A stretch of 64,000 bases of DNA from Vibrio marisflavi CECT 7928 (GCF_921294215.1 NZ_CAKLDM010000001.1:1364001-1428000); one strand, 5' to 3'; shown: positions 9,027-17,657, counted from the first letter of the stretch. The notes: generated by a model not told the origin, from the sequence alone. Numbers and translations: made by a program.

Positions 9027-9860
9027 ATGCCAACTAATAGTCAAAGCCGTGATGTGTTCTATGTTTCTGACGGAACTGCTATCACATGTGAAACCCTAGG
9101 TCATGTAGTATTGGGGCAATTTCAGTTTGATGTGAACGAGAAGACTTTTCCATTTGTTGAAAGTGAAGACAAATTGTCCGATCTGCTAAAAGAAATTTCC
9201 AACTCATATAAAAACAAGGGGAATAAACCCCTAGTCTTCTTCTCTATTGTCATACCCGAACTAAAGAAAAAGCTACTAGACGCTCCAGCCCATTGCTACG
9301 ACGTCCTCGAAGATATCGTAAAAAAAGTTAAAAATGACATACAAATCGAACCAAAACCGAAGCTTCAGCGCTCACGTAGTGTCAGTAAAGACTCCAAGAG
9401 CTATTTCGACCGCATCAACGCCATCGAATACACTTTGGCTCACGATGACGGTATAAAGCTTACTAACCTAAATGATGCCGATATCATATTGCTGGGCGTT
9501 TCTAGAAGTGGCAAAACCCCGACTAGCCTTTATATGGCAATGCAATTTGGCCTTAGAGTGGTCAACTATCCTTATATACAAGAAGATATGAGTAGCTTAA
9601 AGCTACTGAAAGAATTCGAAGTACACCGACACAAGTTATTTGGCTTAACCATCTTACCCGAACGTTTAACGGAAATACGAGAGAACCGATTAGCAGGGAG
9701 CAAGTATGCCGATATAGAGCAATGCATTAGTGAAATAGAAAAAGTGGAGGCCTTATTTAGACGTGAAGCCATTCCATATATCAATACGTCATCTCTATCC
9801 GTAGAAGAAATTTCGGCTCGAATACTGGAAAGATCAGGCTTAAGACGACGGTTACTGTGA
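9027..9860 (+). CDS. ppsR: PEP synthase regulatory protein (kinase/pyrophosphorylase, DUF299)
   Basis: Bifunctional regulator that inactivates PEP synthase by ADP-dependent phosphorylation of a Thr next to the catalytic His and reactivates it by Pi-dependent dephosphorylation. The P-loop [11 protein letters not shown] (about residues 151-161) is the family signature; the N-terminus [15 protein letters not shown] and the middle RVVNYPY also match. At 277 aa it has the same length as the E. coli protein. It is divergent from its target ppsA across 169 bases, the conserved arrangement in enterics and Vibrio, which allows a shared promoter region. Confidence 0.97.
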   Translation: MPTNSQSRDVFYVSDGTAITCETLGHVVLGQFQFDVNEKTFPFVESEDKLSDLLKEISNSYKNKGNKPLVFFSIVIPELKKKLLDAPAHCYDVLEDIVKKVKNDIQIEPKPKLQRSRSVSKDSKSYFDRINAIEYTLAHDDGIKLTNLNDADIILLGVSRSGKTPTSLYMAMQFGLRVVNYPYIQEDMSSLKLLKEFEVHRHKLFGLTILPERLTEIRENRLAGSKYADIEQCISEIEKVEALFRREAIPYINTSSLSVEEISARILERSGLRRRLL

Positions 9861-9874
9861 TATTAATCTACTTT

Positions 9875-9905
9875 ATACCCCAGTGACTTCACGAAGTGGG
9901 GGTAT
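9875..9905. repeat. 31-bp palindromic intergenic element, copy 1
   Basis: Begins ATACCCC and ends GGGGTAT, with an inner arm pair ACTTC/GAAGT. It has the same length, the same ends and a similar inside (AGTGAC...CA.GA.G) as the element at 26190-26220. It follows the ppsR stop by 14 bases and probably folds as a terminator-like hairpin. Confidence 0.6.
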
Positions 9906-9922
9906 CTATTCGCCCCGTCATT

Positions 9923-10057
9923 ATGCCTAACCCGAGAACATGCGTCAGGGGCATTGCTTTGCGCACTCCTGAAAGAGATCCTTATGTTGATTATATCGGT
10001 TATGTATGGACAGATGGCATCACAGTCATTGCATCCAAAGATAAAGTAATTAAATAG
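9923..10057 (+). CDS. Small ORF, 44 aa, uncertain
   Basis: ATG at 9923 to TAG at 10055-10057, containing RTPERDPYVDYIGYVWTDGI. The amino-acid mix (Tyr/Asp/Trp/Val) looks protein-like rather than random, but no ribosome-binding site is visible and I recognise no family. It could be a fragment of a longer lost gene. Low confidence. Confidence 0.25.
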   Translation: MPNPRTCVRGIALRTPERDPYVDYIGYVWTDGITVIASKDKVIK

Positions 10058-10083
10058 CTTAGCTCACTTTGTAGTGATAAAAA

Positions 10084-10119
10084 CATTCCTATTTGTTCCA
10101 AAAACCTCAAATAGGAATG
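10084..10119 (-). terminator. Rho-independent terminator of the MBL hydrolase gene
   Basis: Perfect 12-bp arms CATTCCTATTTG (10084-10095) and CAAATAGGAATG (10108-10119). Read on the minus strand the stem is followed by TTTTT, so it ends transcripts coming from the MBL gene. Confidence 0.8.
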
Positions 10120-10198
10120 GAGGAAAGTCATGTTCGGAAAAATGCCTTTTCCGTAGCAGCTGCTACCCCAGATAAATTTTCCTGTTGGTGATATAACC

Positions 10199-11044
10199 CT
10201 ATATGGTCAGGCTTCGACCCGTTGGAAAGTATTCAAGTCGATCACCAAGCACGTTCTTAAGTATTCCGTACGCCTTTATCCCAGTGCAATGGCCTGTATA
10301 CAATTTATCTACGGGGTAGCTGAGCAATGTTTCTCCAATGGCTTCAATGTCATTTTTACTACCACCGATGCTATTAAATAAAGGAAGGCCGACCAAATGA
10401 AAGCCGCCCACAACAGCTTTGATCCTAGAACCTGGGAACAACTGAACTGTTGTCTCTAGCATATTAAGTACACCGTTGTGAGCACATCCGGTAAAGATCA
10501 CTATACCATCATCCTCTTTTACTATAAGTAGCAATTCATGCTTAAAGGTATCAGCGTGATAACCTGTATCACTTTGAGTAAAAAGATATTTATTTCCTTT
10601 GGGAAGAGAGTGCTTATTGCTTAACTCCGTAACAATAAAAATATCAGGGTATATTTCGGTTAAAGTGTCGACAAAAACGAATCTATTTGGGGACTGTTTC
10701 AGCACACCTTTATTGAAACCTACATTGTTCCTGAAGCCGAATGCCTTAAAAACGTATTCAATATTTTCACAATCCCGAATAAAAACTGGAGCAGTAGAGT
10801 TGAGCGAAAGGAAGTGAGTAACACCATTGCAGTGATCATTATGGTGATGTGAAATAACCGCAGCATCGACAGATTTCATATTGATGTTTAGTCGTTTTGC
10901 GTTGTCACAAAAAGCCTGACTATTACCAGCATCAAATAGTATTTGTTTACCCATTGTTTCTGCATGGAACGACAAACCTCTCTCTACTTTGAGATCGGGC
11001 CGATTGCCGAGCCGAGTATTTTCAACTAAAGCTGTCAGCAGCAT
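10199..11044 (-). CDS. MBL-fold metallohydrolase, COG1237 type
   Basis: Metallo-beta-lactamase fold with the metal motif HxHxDH in SHHHNDHCNG near residue 70, a second His in GCAHNGVLN, and a late His in GGFHLVG and in GHCTGI. This pattern (GCAHxG, GGFHL) fits COG1237, the group containing archaeal dihydropterin-aminobenzene-phosphate synthase-like enzymes; bacterial members are mostly uncharacterised. No signal peptide, so cytoplasmic. Start: two ATGs at 11047 and 11044 follow an AGAGGA ribosome-binding site; the spacing favours 11044. A TTG at 11059 is less likely. Stands alone with its own terminator. Confidence 0.88.
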   Translation of the reverse strand: MLLTALVENTRLGNRPDLKVERGLSFHAETMGKQILFDAGNSQAFCDNAKRLNINMKSVDAAVISHHHNDHCNGVTHFLSLNSTAPVFIRDCENIEYVFKAFGFRNNVGFNKGVLKQSPNRFVFVDTLTEIYPDIFIVTELSNKHSLPKGNKYLFTQSDTGYHADTFKHELLLIVKEDDGIVIFTGCAHNGVLNMLETTVQLFPGSRIKAVVGGFHLVGLPLFNSIGGSKNDIEAIGETLLSYPVDKLYTGHCTGIKAYGILKNVLGDRLEYFPTGRSLTI

Positions 11045-11443
11045 CATTTTCCTCTGCAATGAGTCAATTTGTAAATATTGGGTCTTCGGCTGATTATCCT
11101 CGATAAATATGAGTGGTTCTATGAACCAAACTCCAATTGTTCTGCACGATTAACTCCGCTTTAATTTTACTTGGGTATACACAGCGGTTTGTTGTCTTAT
11201 CCTGTGAAGCTTTGGTGCAAAATTGCCTTGAGATATTAAACGTGCTTCAAAAGCACTCGAGTTAACCAAATTAGCCTGAATAATATGTGCATTGATAAAC
11301 AACAATGGGGCAAATTTAGCGCGAAAAATCACAGACTATCGCTACATAAAATAAATGTTAGGCATTATTGATTGATCCGAATACCAATGCTGTATAGTAC
11401 TATTACCACCGATAGTCCCCCTAGTCCCAAGAGCAGGATCTAC
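11045..11443. other. Divergent intergenic region between MBL and Crp/Fnr genes
   Basis: 399 bases holding the promoters of the two divergent genes. A 60-codon minus-strand frame (11150-11332) crosses it but has no ribosome-binding site or recognisable content, so I do not call it. An in-frame ATG of the regulator exists at 11372 but see that entry. Confidence 0.4.
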
Positions 11444-12013
11444 ATGTCATACCCAAACTTCGATAATTTGCTGTTAGAGCTTGGCTTAAGTGCTCCCCAA
11501 ATTGAAAATTTACTGTTTAGTTTTAAAAGTGCACAGTTTAAGAAGGGACACCACATCCTGAATATCAACGAAGTATTTAGTCATGTATACCTACTAAGCG
11601 AGGGTTCAGTACGATTTTACTATCTTACTCCTGATGGAAACGAAGCTAACAAATTGTTTTTGTTTGACAAAGATGTGTTTTTCCCTGTTGCACCTATTGC
11701 GCGTAACCGCCCAAGCTTATTCGGCATTGTTACCTGCGAACAAACACACCTCCGATACATAGATTTCGACCAATTCAAGGAGCAACTTACCAGTCTCAAT
11801 ATTTGGGACAAATTCTACATGACGTACCTAGAGTGGTTAGCAGATGCCAAAGTTGATCGAGAGTATCGTCTATTAACCCTAGACAAGTCGGAGCTTATTC
11901 AACAACTTACCCTTAAAGAGCCCAAATTGTTTGAAAGAATCAGTGACTGCCATATAGCAAGTTATTTAGGAATGAGCCCTGTAACATTCTCAAGATTAAA
12001 ACACTCACCTTAA
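11444..12013 (+). CDS. Crp/Fnr-family transcription regulator
   Basis: N-terminal cyclic-nucleotide-binding-like beta-roll (FKKGHHILNINEVFSHVYLL-type pattern, then GSVRFYYLTPDG) and a C-terminal helix-turn-helix (ISDCHIASYLGMSPVTFSRL). There are no Cys clusters as in Fnr, and the Arg/Ser phosphate cassette of cAMP binding is not evident, so the ligand is unknown. I chose ATG 11444 because CAGGAT lies 8 bases upstream; the in-frame ATG at 11372 has no such site. It precedes the isochorismatase-like gene by 64 bases and may control it. Confidence 0.88.
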   Translation: MSYPNFDNLLLELGLSAPQIENLLFSFKSAQFKKGHHILNINEVFSHVYLLSEGSVRFYYLTPDGNEANKLFLFDKDVFFPVAPIARNRPSLFGIVTCEQTHLRYIDFDQFKEQLTSLNIWDKFYMTYLEWLADAKVDREYRLLTLDKSELIQQLTLKEPKLFERISDCHIASYLGMSPVTFSRLKHSP

Positions 12014-12077
12014 CATTTGATAATGCACTTCCTTCCCACCACATATAACCTTTTATTCCTTCGAATAAGAAGGACTA

Positions 12078-12695
12078 ATGATGGAAAAGCTAGATTTATT
12101 ACCAGCGCAGACTGCACTTGTTTTAATTGAATATCAGAACGAATGGGTAAGTGATTACGGTAGCCTGAGAAGCAAGCTTGTTTTAGATGAAGAGCAATTT
12201 GAGCAAGCAATTACTCACTCTAAAAGAGCTTTGTCTTTATCTAGAGAATTAGGGTTTACTGTTATTCACGTTCTCATGAAGCCCGACAAACAATACAAAG
12301 TTTTCGGACAAGCAGAATTTGGGCTAAGAAGTGCCATTTCCAAATCCAAACGATGGCAAGGATTTCAAGGGGAAATTCATCCCGATTTTCTGCCTCAAGA
12401 AAATGAACATACGGTCACAGAACGGGTAGGTGCTAGTGCTTTTTCTGGTAGTAACTTAGATTGCTTCTTAAGAAATAACGGTATTACGAATCTAATATTA
12501 GCTGGCTTTGCTACCCATGTATGTGTGGAGTCAACTCTGAGATCAGCTCATGACCTCGGATACAATACATTTGTTGTTACTGAAGCGACTGGGTCTTTTA
12601 CGAATATGCAAAAGTCGTATTTTAGTGAGCATGTTGTCCATCATTTTGGAAAAGAGATTCGCGTGTCTGATTTGTATTCGTTGTCATTCAATTAA
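12078..12695 (+). CDS. Isochorismatase/cysteine-hydrolase family protein
   Basis: Alpha/beta hydrolase of the isochorismatase-like superfamily, 205 aa. The nucleophilic Cys is in GFATHVCVESTLRSA, with the cis-peptide-type GFATHVC turn; a Lys or Arg is expected near RVGASAFSGS. The N-terminal strand is ALVLIEYQNEW, where most members have IDMQNDF, so the usual catalytic Asp is Glu here. Such enzymes hydrolyse amides or isochorismate. An AGGA site precedes ATG 12078 (a second ATG follows immediately). It is followed 11 bases later by a truncated RidA gene, a pairing seen in pyrimidine and amino-acid degradation clusters. Confidence 0.85.
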   Translation: MMEKLDLLPAQTALVLIEYQNEWVSDYGSLRSKLVLDEEQFEQAITHSKRALSLSRELGFTVIHVLMKPDKQYKVFGQAEFGLRSAISKSKRWQGFQGEIHPDFLPQENEHTVTERVGASAFSGSNLDCFLRNNGITNLILAGFATHVCVESTLRSAHDLGYNTFVVTEATGSFTNMQKSYFSEHVVHHFGKEIRVSDLYSLSFN

Positions 12696-12706
12696 AGGAG
12701 AATGTA

Positions 12707-12853
12707 ATGGTAGAACGGCAGTCTTATAAAAGCTTACCAAAAGCAATTGGGCCCTATGTACATGGAATCAAGCACAATGGCACACTTTATATCTCTGGGC
12801 TAACAGCTTATGGTACCGATGCTCAATCTAAGACACTGCTTACAATAGGGTAA
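12707..12853 (+). pseudogene. RidA/YjgF-family gene, truncated to 48 codons
   Basis: ATG 12707 has a strong AAAGGAG site. The product begins VERQSYKSLPKAIGPYVHGI and continues NGTLYISGLTAYGTDAQSK, which is the N-terminal third of the RidA fold. It then runs into TAA at 12851. Full RidA proteins are about 125-130 aa and need the later Arg and Glu of the active site (enamine/imine deaminase), absent here. No continuation is found in another frame downstream, so this looks like a deletion rather than a frameshift. Confidence 0.75.
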
Positions 12854-12866
12854 ACTAAACATTTTC

Positions 12867-12897
12867 GAACTCCAACCGACGGCTGGGGCTGGAGTTC
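12867..12897 (+). terminator. Hairpin after the RidA remnant
   Basis: Arms GAACTCCA (12867-12874) and TGGAGTTC (12890-12897). No clear T run follows, so it is a weak terminator candidate. The remaining 270 bases up to the small membrane protein hold nothing else I can support. Confidence 0.45.
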
Positions 12898-13171
12898 AAG
12901 TCTGTATTAGATATGCTAGGGGAAAGATGGTCACTGTAGTAAAAGTTTGCATTCAAACTTAACTTTGTTTTGGGCATAAGCTAACCATTCTGAGGGCGTA
13001 AAGACACCCCCTAAAGGGATGTTTACGATATCACTACCTAAATAGGCCTTAATGAAATCCTAGTCTTATAAAGTGGCTGATCAAAGAAAAAACCATTTTT
13101 GCAGCAACACCTTTTTCGCAAATATAGCCTCCCCCCACTTTCCCAAGCTTTTTTACGCGCGCTACACCTCT

Positions 13172-13288
13172 CTAGCCACCATTAATGGCTACTATCAGAA
13201 CAATGAAGGGGGCGATAAGTCCTAGAAGGGCAGCCCAGCCAAAGAAGTAGTAATACGAACGATCTAAGTTCATAAGATATTTCAACAT
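13172..13288 (-). CDS. Small single-pass membrane protein, 38 aa
   Basis: Starts MLKYLMNLDRSYYYFFGWAA and continues with one hydrophobic helix of about 22 residues (WAALLGLIAPFIVLIVAI), ending NGG. The ATG at 13288 is preceded by CGAGGAAA, a good ribosome-binding site. Small hydrophobic proteins with aromatic-rich juxtamembrane segments often act as regulators of larger membrane proteins. No family recognised. A strong inverted repeat lies 60 bases upstream. Confidence 0.6.
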   Translation of the reverse strand: MLKYLMNLDRSYYYFFGWAALLGLIAPFIVLIVAINGG

Positions 13289-13347
13289 TTGTTTTCCTCG
13301 TTACCTTAGTGACCTGATACCAGTTAGAGCACAAGCGTCATTTATCG

Positions 13348-13390
13348 CAAACTCTTAAACATTCATTTAGTATACATGTTTAAGAGTTTG
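13348..13390. promoter_or_regulatory. 15-bp perfect inverted repeat upstream of the small membrane protein gene
   Basis: CAAACTCTTAAACAT (13348-13362) and ATGTTTAAGAGTTTG (13376-13390), 13-base loop. No T run on either side, so an operator or an RNA hairpin in a leader is more likely than a terminator. Confidence 0.5.
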
Positions 13391-13560
13391 ATTCAACAGC
13401 ATGAGTCAGTAGCAAAAATTTCTTGATTACTACCTGATCTACAAAACTTTTCAGCTACTAGTGAGTTGGGAACTGCAAGGAGCCCACAGCCATTGTAAGA
13501 AACCAGATCTGCTTTGGATTGATACTCTACGGCTTGAATGATGTGCTTTTCTTCTAGTAT

Positions 13561-14331
13561 TTAGGGAGTAGTGGGTAATGTGTTAGCCTTGATATATTTG
13601 GATATAATTTTATCTCGAGTACCATCTTTTTCCATCTGTTTAAGAGTACTATCTAATTGTTTTAAAATAGCCCTATATTCTGATTTACGCCCTATTAGTA
13701 GTTTTAGATTCACTTGTTTTTTAAGGTCTGCCACTCTTGTTATCTGATGAATAAGATTATATTTCTTCAAGTTATAAAGCGTTACTATCTTTGAGCCGAC
13801 AATGATGTCCCCTCTTCTTTTAATAAGCTTTTGTAAGCTCACCAAAAGATCTTTTGAACCGTAATCTACTTCATGGTCAACCAAATTCTTCTTGGCCCAT
13901 CCGTTTCCCAAATATGAAATAATTTTATAAGGTTTTAAATCGTTAATAGTCTGAGCTTTTTCTAATGTAACTCGCTCCGGATGTGATGGATACGTAAAAA
14001 CCGCCACTTTTTCTATAATGATAGGTACTTCATTTGCAATGCTGTATTCCAATCGTTCCGATGTAGGTATTGTAATAAACCCATCGTCTATCCCTTTCTG
14101 CACATTCATCTGAGCTCTTGTCCAAGGATAGCTCTGAAACTTGATTGGTATATTCATACGAACTTCTATAGCCTCCTTGAGGATATCGACATATATCCCT
14201 TGAGACGCTTCCCCTTTCTCAGCCCAAACATACGGTTTAAAATAACTATGATTGATAGTTAACTCACTCTTAGTTTCTGAAAATACTAGAAATGGCATAA
14301 GCAATATCGAGAAAGCAAAGTTTCTGTACAT
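13561..14331 (-). CDS. Periplasmic solute-binding protein, SBP_bac_3 type
   Basis: Signal peptide (MYRNFAFSILLMPFLVFSE, residues 1-19). The mature part has the family-3 layout: GIYVDILKEAIEVRM near residue 50, FQSYPWTRAQMNVQKG, and a C-terminal half ending IISKYI. The residues WTRAQ and the length (256 aa) match the ABC-type amino-acid-binding or orphan YbgF-independent SBPs that occur without transporter genes in Vibrio and Shewanella, often as sensors of polar amino acids. No permease is adjacent. Minus strand, transcribed alone. Confidence 0.85.
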   Translation of the reverse strand: MYRNFAFSILLMPFLVFSETKSELTINHSYFKPYVWAEKGEASQGIYVDILKEAIEVRMNIPIKFQSYPWTRAQMNVQKGIDDGFITIPTSERLEYSIANEVPIIIEKVAVFTYPSHPERVTLEKAQTINDLKPYKIISYLGNGWAKKNLVDHEVDYGSKDLLVSLQKLIKRRGDIIVGSKIVTLYNLKKYNLIHQITRVADLKKQVNLKLLIGRKSEYRAILKQLDSTLKQMEKDGTRDKIISKYIKANTLPTTP

Positions 14332-14748
14332 ATCGTTTCCTATGAATTACAAAATAGATTTTTCCAATTTTTTAAGTCATAAAAACTTAAATCATCCAAT
14401 AGTATTAGTATGGCAGGCTTTAGATTGATGACTAATTAGAATTTTTACTTTAATCAGCCTAGTTAACTGGCTGTAGATGTTTACTGAAGTGAATTTGAAT
14501 GTGGAAAAATGGCACATAAAAATTAATGTTGGTAAATTATCAAGTCACTTTTCACTTATTTGTATCGCAAGATTCACCTAGGTGAAATTTTATTACCGTC
14601 CTAAAAAATGGAATAAATTGAATCAACTACAGTATGAGAAACCTAGGCAAGCAAACGGAAAAGCTGACCTCATCGTTTTCTTTTCAAACCATCACAGTAT
14701 GACTATAGATACCTCTGCAACGTATACTTTGCTAAACTCCGCCCTTTA
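14332..14748. other. Divergent intergenic region with a 14-bp palindrome
   Basis: 417 AT-rich bases between divergent genes. The perfect palindrome TTCACCTAGGTGAA lies at 14573-14586, midway, and could be an operator. No ORF or RNA gene seen. A related TTCACCT/AGGTGAA pair occurs at 18198-18217. Confidence 0.4.
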
Positions 14749-15180
14749 ATGAGTGAGGCCCCTAAAATGATGACTGACGAAGAAAGAATCGAACTGCAAC
14801 GGAACAACCCACTGCACGGGTTAAAGCTAGAAACTATGTTGCAAGAGTTGGTGGATTTTTATGGCTGGGACATTCTAGATACCGCAATGCGTTTTAATTG
14901 CTTCAATACTAAACCTTCAATTGCAAGTAGCGTGAAGTATTTAAAGAAAACCGATTGGGCGAGAGAGAAGTTAGAAAACTTTTATCTCTATCGCTTTAAG
15001 CGCATGCCCCGTGCGAGTGCAGAAGAATATGATTTACCACCGAGAGCTCGTACTTTCCCACATGGTCTAAAGCCTAAAGAGCCTATGCAACTAACCGTTG
15101 ATTCTATTCTCAAATCGCAAGCTAAAGCAGCATCTGCATTTAAAAAACGCTCTCCTCGTGGACGTCCTACGCGTCGATAA
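14749..15180 (+). CDS. VF530-family DNA-binding protein
   Basis: The core NPLHGLKLETMLQELVDFYG, WDILDTAM..F, KPSIASSVKYLKKTDWAREK and LENFYLYRFK matches the VF530 (DUF2132) family, first solved from Vibrio fischeri, a small helical domain proposed to bind DNA. This copy is longer than the usual ~75-90 aa because of a C-terminal extension (residues 85-143) that is basic and ends KKRSPRGRPTRR, AT-hook-like (RGRP), which supports nucleic-acid binding. Convergent with the helicase gene. Confidence 0.88.
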   Translation: MSEAPKMMTDEERIELQRNNPLHGLKLETMLQELVDFYGWDILDTAMRFNCFNTKPSIASSVKYLKKTDWAREKLENFYLYRFKRMPRASAEEYDLPPRARTFPHGLKPKEPMQLTVDSILKSQAKAASAFKKRSPRGRPTRR

Positions 15181-15202
15181 CACAACCCCTTAGAATGCAA
15201 TA

Positions 15203-15232
15203 AGCCTTGCTCGATATATTCTTAGCAAGGCT
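15203..15232. terminator. Bidirectional hairpin between VF530 and helicase genes
   Basis: Perfect 9-bp arms AGCCTTGCT (15203-15211) and AGCAAGGCT (15224-15232), between two convergent stop codons 68 bases apart. Confidence 0.75.
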
Positions 15233-15248
15233 CTATTGAACTTCTCTA

Positions 15249-16496
15249 CTAATTGCGTTTTTTCTTCTTTTTTCCTGTACCCGCAGGTTTTGCACGTGGT
15301 TTCATTGGCATGAAGTACGCTTCATTTTGGTCATCTTCCACTTCAAAGCCCTCTACCTGCTCACGGTCAAGCTTGAACTTATTTTTCTTTTCTATCACTT
15401 TAAAATGGTGATAGTCATCATAATCGATAAGCGATAGGCCTAGACCGACTTCACCTGCACGACCACTGCGCCCGATGCGATGCATATAGTCGGCGGGGCT
15501 ACGTGGAAGATCAAAGTTTATAACTACTGGTAGTTTTTCTATATCAAGACCACGTGCTGCGATATCAGTAGCGATAAGAACTTGAATCTCACCAGACTTA
15601 AAGCCATCGAGGACGCGAGTGCGAGCGCCTTGCCCTTTATCGCCATGGAAAACCTCGGCAGTGATACCACGTTTTGACAATTTTTGAGCTAGGTGGTTAC
15701 AGGCATTCTTAGCATTGACGAAAATCAACGTCTGTCGCCATTGATGCTGTTTGATTAGGTGCGCAAGTACCGCAGTCTTCTCACCTTTATTTACGCTAAA
15801 CACACGCTGAACCAAAGTGCTGGCTTCTGCGCTCTGCAATTGAACTTCAACTGGATCGTTGAGTAAGTGCTGAGCCAACGTCGTGACTTTTTCAGGGAAA
15901 GTAGCCGAAAATAGCAGCGTCTGTTTCTTCTCTGGCAGTAATTCAAGAATCTTATTCAGTTCGTCAGTAAACCCGAGGCTCAACATACGGTCAGCTTCAT
16001 CGAGGACGAGTGTTTTTACTTGATTTAGCTTGATAGCATTACTCGATACCAGATCAAGCAATCGACCCGGAGTAGCCACAATAATGTCACTGCCACCACG
16101 AAGTGCTAGCATTTGAGGGTTCACCGATACGCCACCAAATACTGCAACCGTTTTAACCTTATCTTTAAGGTGATAGGAATAAGATTTAACGCTGTAGGCC
16201 ACCTGTGATGCCAGCTCACGAGTTGGAACCAAAATCAGGTGAGAAACAAAATTACCACGACGACTATTCGATGCAGCTTGCTGAACAACTTTTTGCAGAA
16301 TTGGCAACGCAAAAGCAGCGGTTTTACCAGAACCGGTATTCGCGCCACCAACAATATCCCTACCATTTAGTACATCAGGAATGGTATGTGATTGAATTGG
16401 TGTCGGTTGGCTATATTCTAACTCTTCTAGTCGCTCGACTAAGGTTGGAATCAGGCCAAGGTCGGCAAATGTCGCTTGCTGTGTTTTATCTGTCAT
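15249..16496 (-). CDS. DEAD-box ATP-dependent RNA helicase (RhlE-like)
   Basis: All motifs are present in order: Q motif (FADLGLIP...PTPIQ), I (ANTGSGKT), Ia (PTRELASQ), Ib (TPGRLLDL), II (DEADRMLSLGF), III (SAT), IV (LIFVNAK), V (DIAARGLDI) and VI (HRIGRSGRAG). At 415 aa with a short basic tail (KKKKKRN), it fits the small RhlE-group helicases used in rRNA maturation and RNA decay at low temperature. The tail lacks a DbpA-type specificity domain. It acts in the cytoplasm. Monocistronic, convergent with VF530. Confidence 0.95.
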   Translation of the reverse strand: MTDKTQQATFADLGLIPTLVERLEELEYSQPTPIQSHTIPDVLNGRDIVGGANTGSGKTAAFALPILQKVVQQAASNSRRGNFVSHLILVPTRELASQVAYSVKSYSYHLKDKVKTVAVFGGVSVNPQMLALRGGSDIIVATPGRLLDLVSSNAIKLNQVKTLVLDEADRMLSLGFTDELNKILELLPEKKQTLLFSATFPEKVTTLAQHLLNDPVEVQLQSAEASTLVQRVFSVNKGEKTAVLAHLIKQHQWRQTLIFVNAKNACNHLAQKLSKRGITAEVFHGDKGQGARTRVLDGFKSGEIQVLIATDIAARGLDIEKLPVVINFDLPRSPADYMHRIGRSGRAGEVGLGLSLIDYDDYHHFKVIEKKNKFKLDREQVEGFEVEDDQNEAYFMPMKPRAKPAGTGKKKKKRN

Positions 16497-16737
16497 TACA
16501 ATGAGTGGCTCAAACTAAGTAAAGGCCGTGCATTTTATGCTATTTAGCGCGAGGATGTTAGCTGTAATGAGCCAAACTGAATTTTGGCGGTAGAATAATT
16601 AGTATTGATGACGTTTCTTTCGGCCAACAAAAACTCACAGTGTCAAGGCTACTTATATAACAAGCGAGCAAAGGAGACAGAAACGAGTCAACCACAACAT
16701 GTTGACTCTATAAGGAATAAGCTGTTCGTTTTGTATA

Positions 16738-17076
16738 TCAAACGTTAGCCGCCCTGGATTCAAACTCTACAAAACCATTTTCGATTGCCGGGAATATATC
16801 AACGATTTCAAAGTACGGCTCTGTAAAAACTTTAGTATCTCGCAATTCTTCAATTAAGTAGTAATAGTCTTGAATATTTTCTGTTTCGTATACGGCTATA
16901 TCACTGCATTTAGCGGTAAATGCTTCGGCATCGTACAGTCTAACGGAAACACTCGGATATCGAGAAAAAATCTCTTCCACTGTTTCGGAAAAATAGGTGT
17001 TTCTATCTTCTCTATCGAGAGATAACCAGTTTCTTGTTGCATTCATATGAACGAAAAACGAGTATTTACGCGCCAT
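16738..17076 (-). CDS. Darcynin-like small protein, 112 aa
   Basis: Begins YSFFVHMNATRNWLSLDRED, followed by RYPSVSVRLYDAEAF, CSDIAVYETENIQDYYYLIE and FTEPYFEIVDIFPAIENGF. This order (F.V.VN.T..WL.L, R..D.E.F....SD.....T.....Y....E.LRDT....PYFE....) is that of the darcynin family, a ferredoxin-like dimeric alpha/beta barrel-type protein without known function. Assignment is from memory of the motif layout. Cytoplasmic; isolated gene. Confidence 0.65.
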   Translation of the reverse strand: MARKYSFFVHMNATRNWLSLDREDRNTYFSETVEEIFSRYPSVSVRLYDAEAFTAKCSDIAVYETENIQDYYYLIEELRDTKVFTEPYFEIVDIFPAIENGFVEFESRAANV

Positions 17077-17252
17077 GCCAACCTCATAGTTTCTTTATTA
17101 TCAGTAATTTAGATTTTATTGCACCTAGCTCAACATTGGGTCGGTAGCCTTTGTCAACGAAATCTAAACTTGGTAATTAAAGTGGCGCAGGTACATGATT
17201 TAATAACATAGTCTTACGCCTCACAAGACCGTTGCTAGTCGGTTGGCAAAAA

Positions 17253-17657
17253 CTAAGTATCCTGACAAAACCTGAATAAGTAGCCATCTGGAGTTTGAAC
17301 TATAAATTGCTTTTGGATAGCGGTTATTTGACCACATTGATATGACTGCAACTCAAGAGCCAAGTAGATAGAGTCCTTAGCCCTTGTCTGAACCCTCTGA
17401 TATAGAGCCTCAATATCCACCACATCCCATTGAAAATTGATACCACGACCTAACGGCGCCTCTAAATCACCAGTCTTCCATTTTCGGCTATTTCCTGAAA
17501 TTCCTTCAAGCATTAAATCCACGCCATCGAGGGTAAGGTAAGCAAACTCTTGCTCTAAACGCTCATACTTAACGGAAAACCCTAATACACTAATAAAGAA
17601 AGATTTAGTGATTTCAATATCTAAACAATAAAGTTCAGGTACTACTCTTAATGCCAT
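17253..17657 (-). CDS. VOC-family protein (glyoxalase/bleomycin-resistance fold)
   Basis: Two beta-alpha-beta-beta-beta modules of the vicinal-oxygen-chelate fold. The first begins LRVVPELYCLDIEITKSFFI with FSVKYERLEQEFAYL; the second has INFQWDVVDIEALYQRV and ends FIVQTPDGYLFRF. The ending PDGYLFRF is typical of bleomycin-resistance-like proteins. I prefer ATG 17657, which has a GGGAAA site, over the in-frame GTG 17672. Substrate unknown; often drug binding or dioxygenase-like. Confidence 0.85.
   Translation of the reverse strand: MALRVVPELYCLDIEITKSFFISVLGFSVKYERLEQEFAYLTLDGVDLMLEGISGNSRKWKTGDLEAPLGRGINFQWDVVDIEALYQRVQTRAKDSIYLALELQSYQCGQITAIQKQFIVQTPDGYLFRFCQDT

Noticed and set aside
11150..11332. 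60-codon minus-strand ORF between MBL and Crp/Fnr genes
   Set aside because: No ribosome site and no family; its reading frame may be chance in a divergent promoter region.
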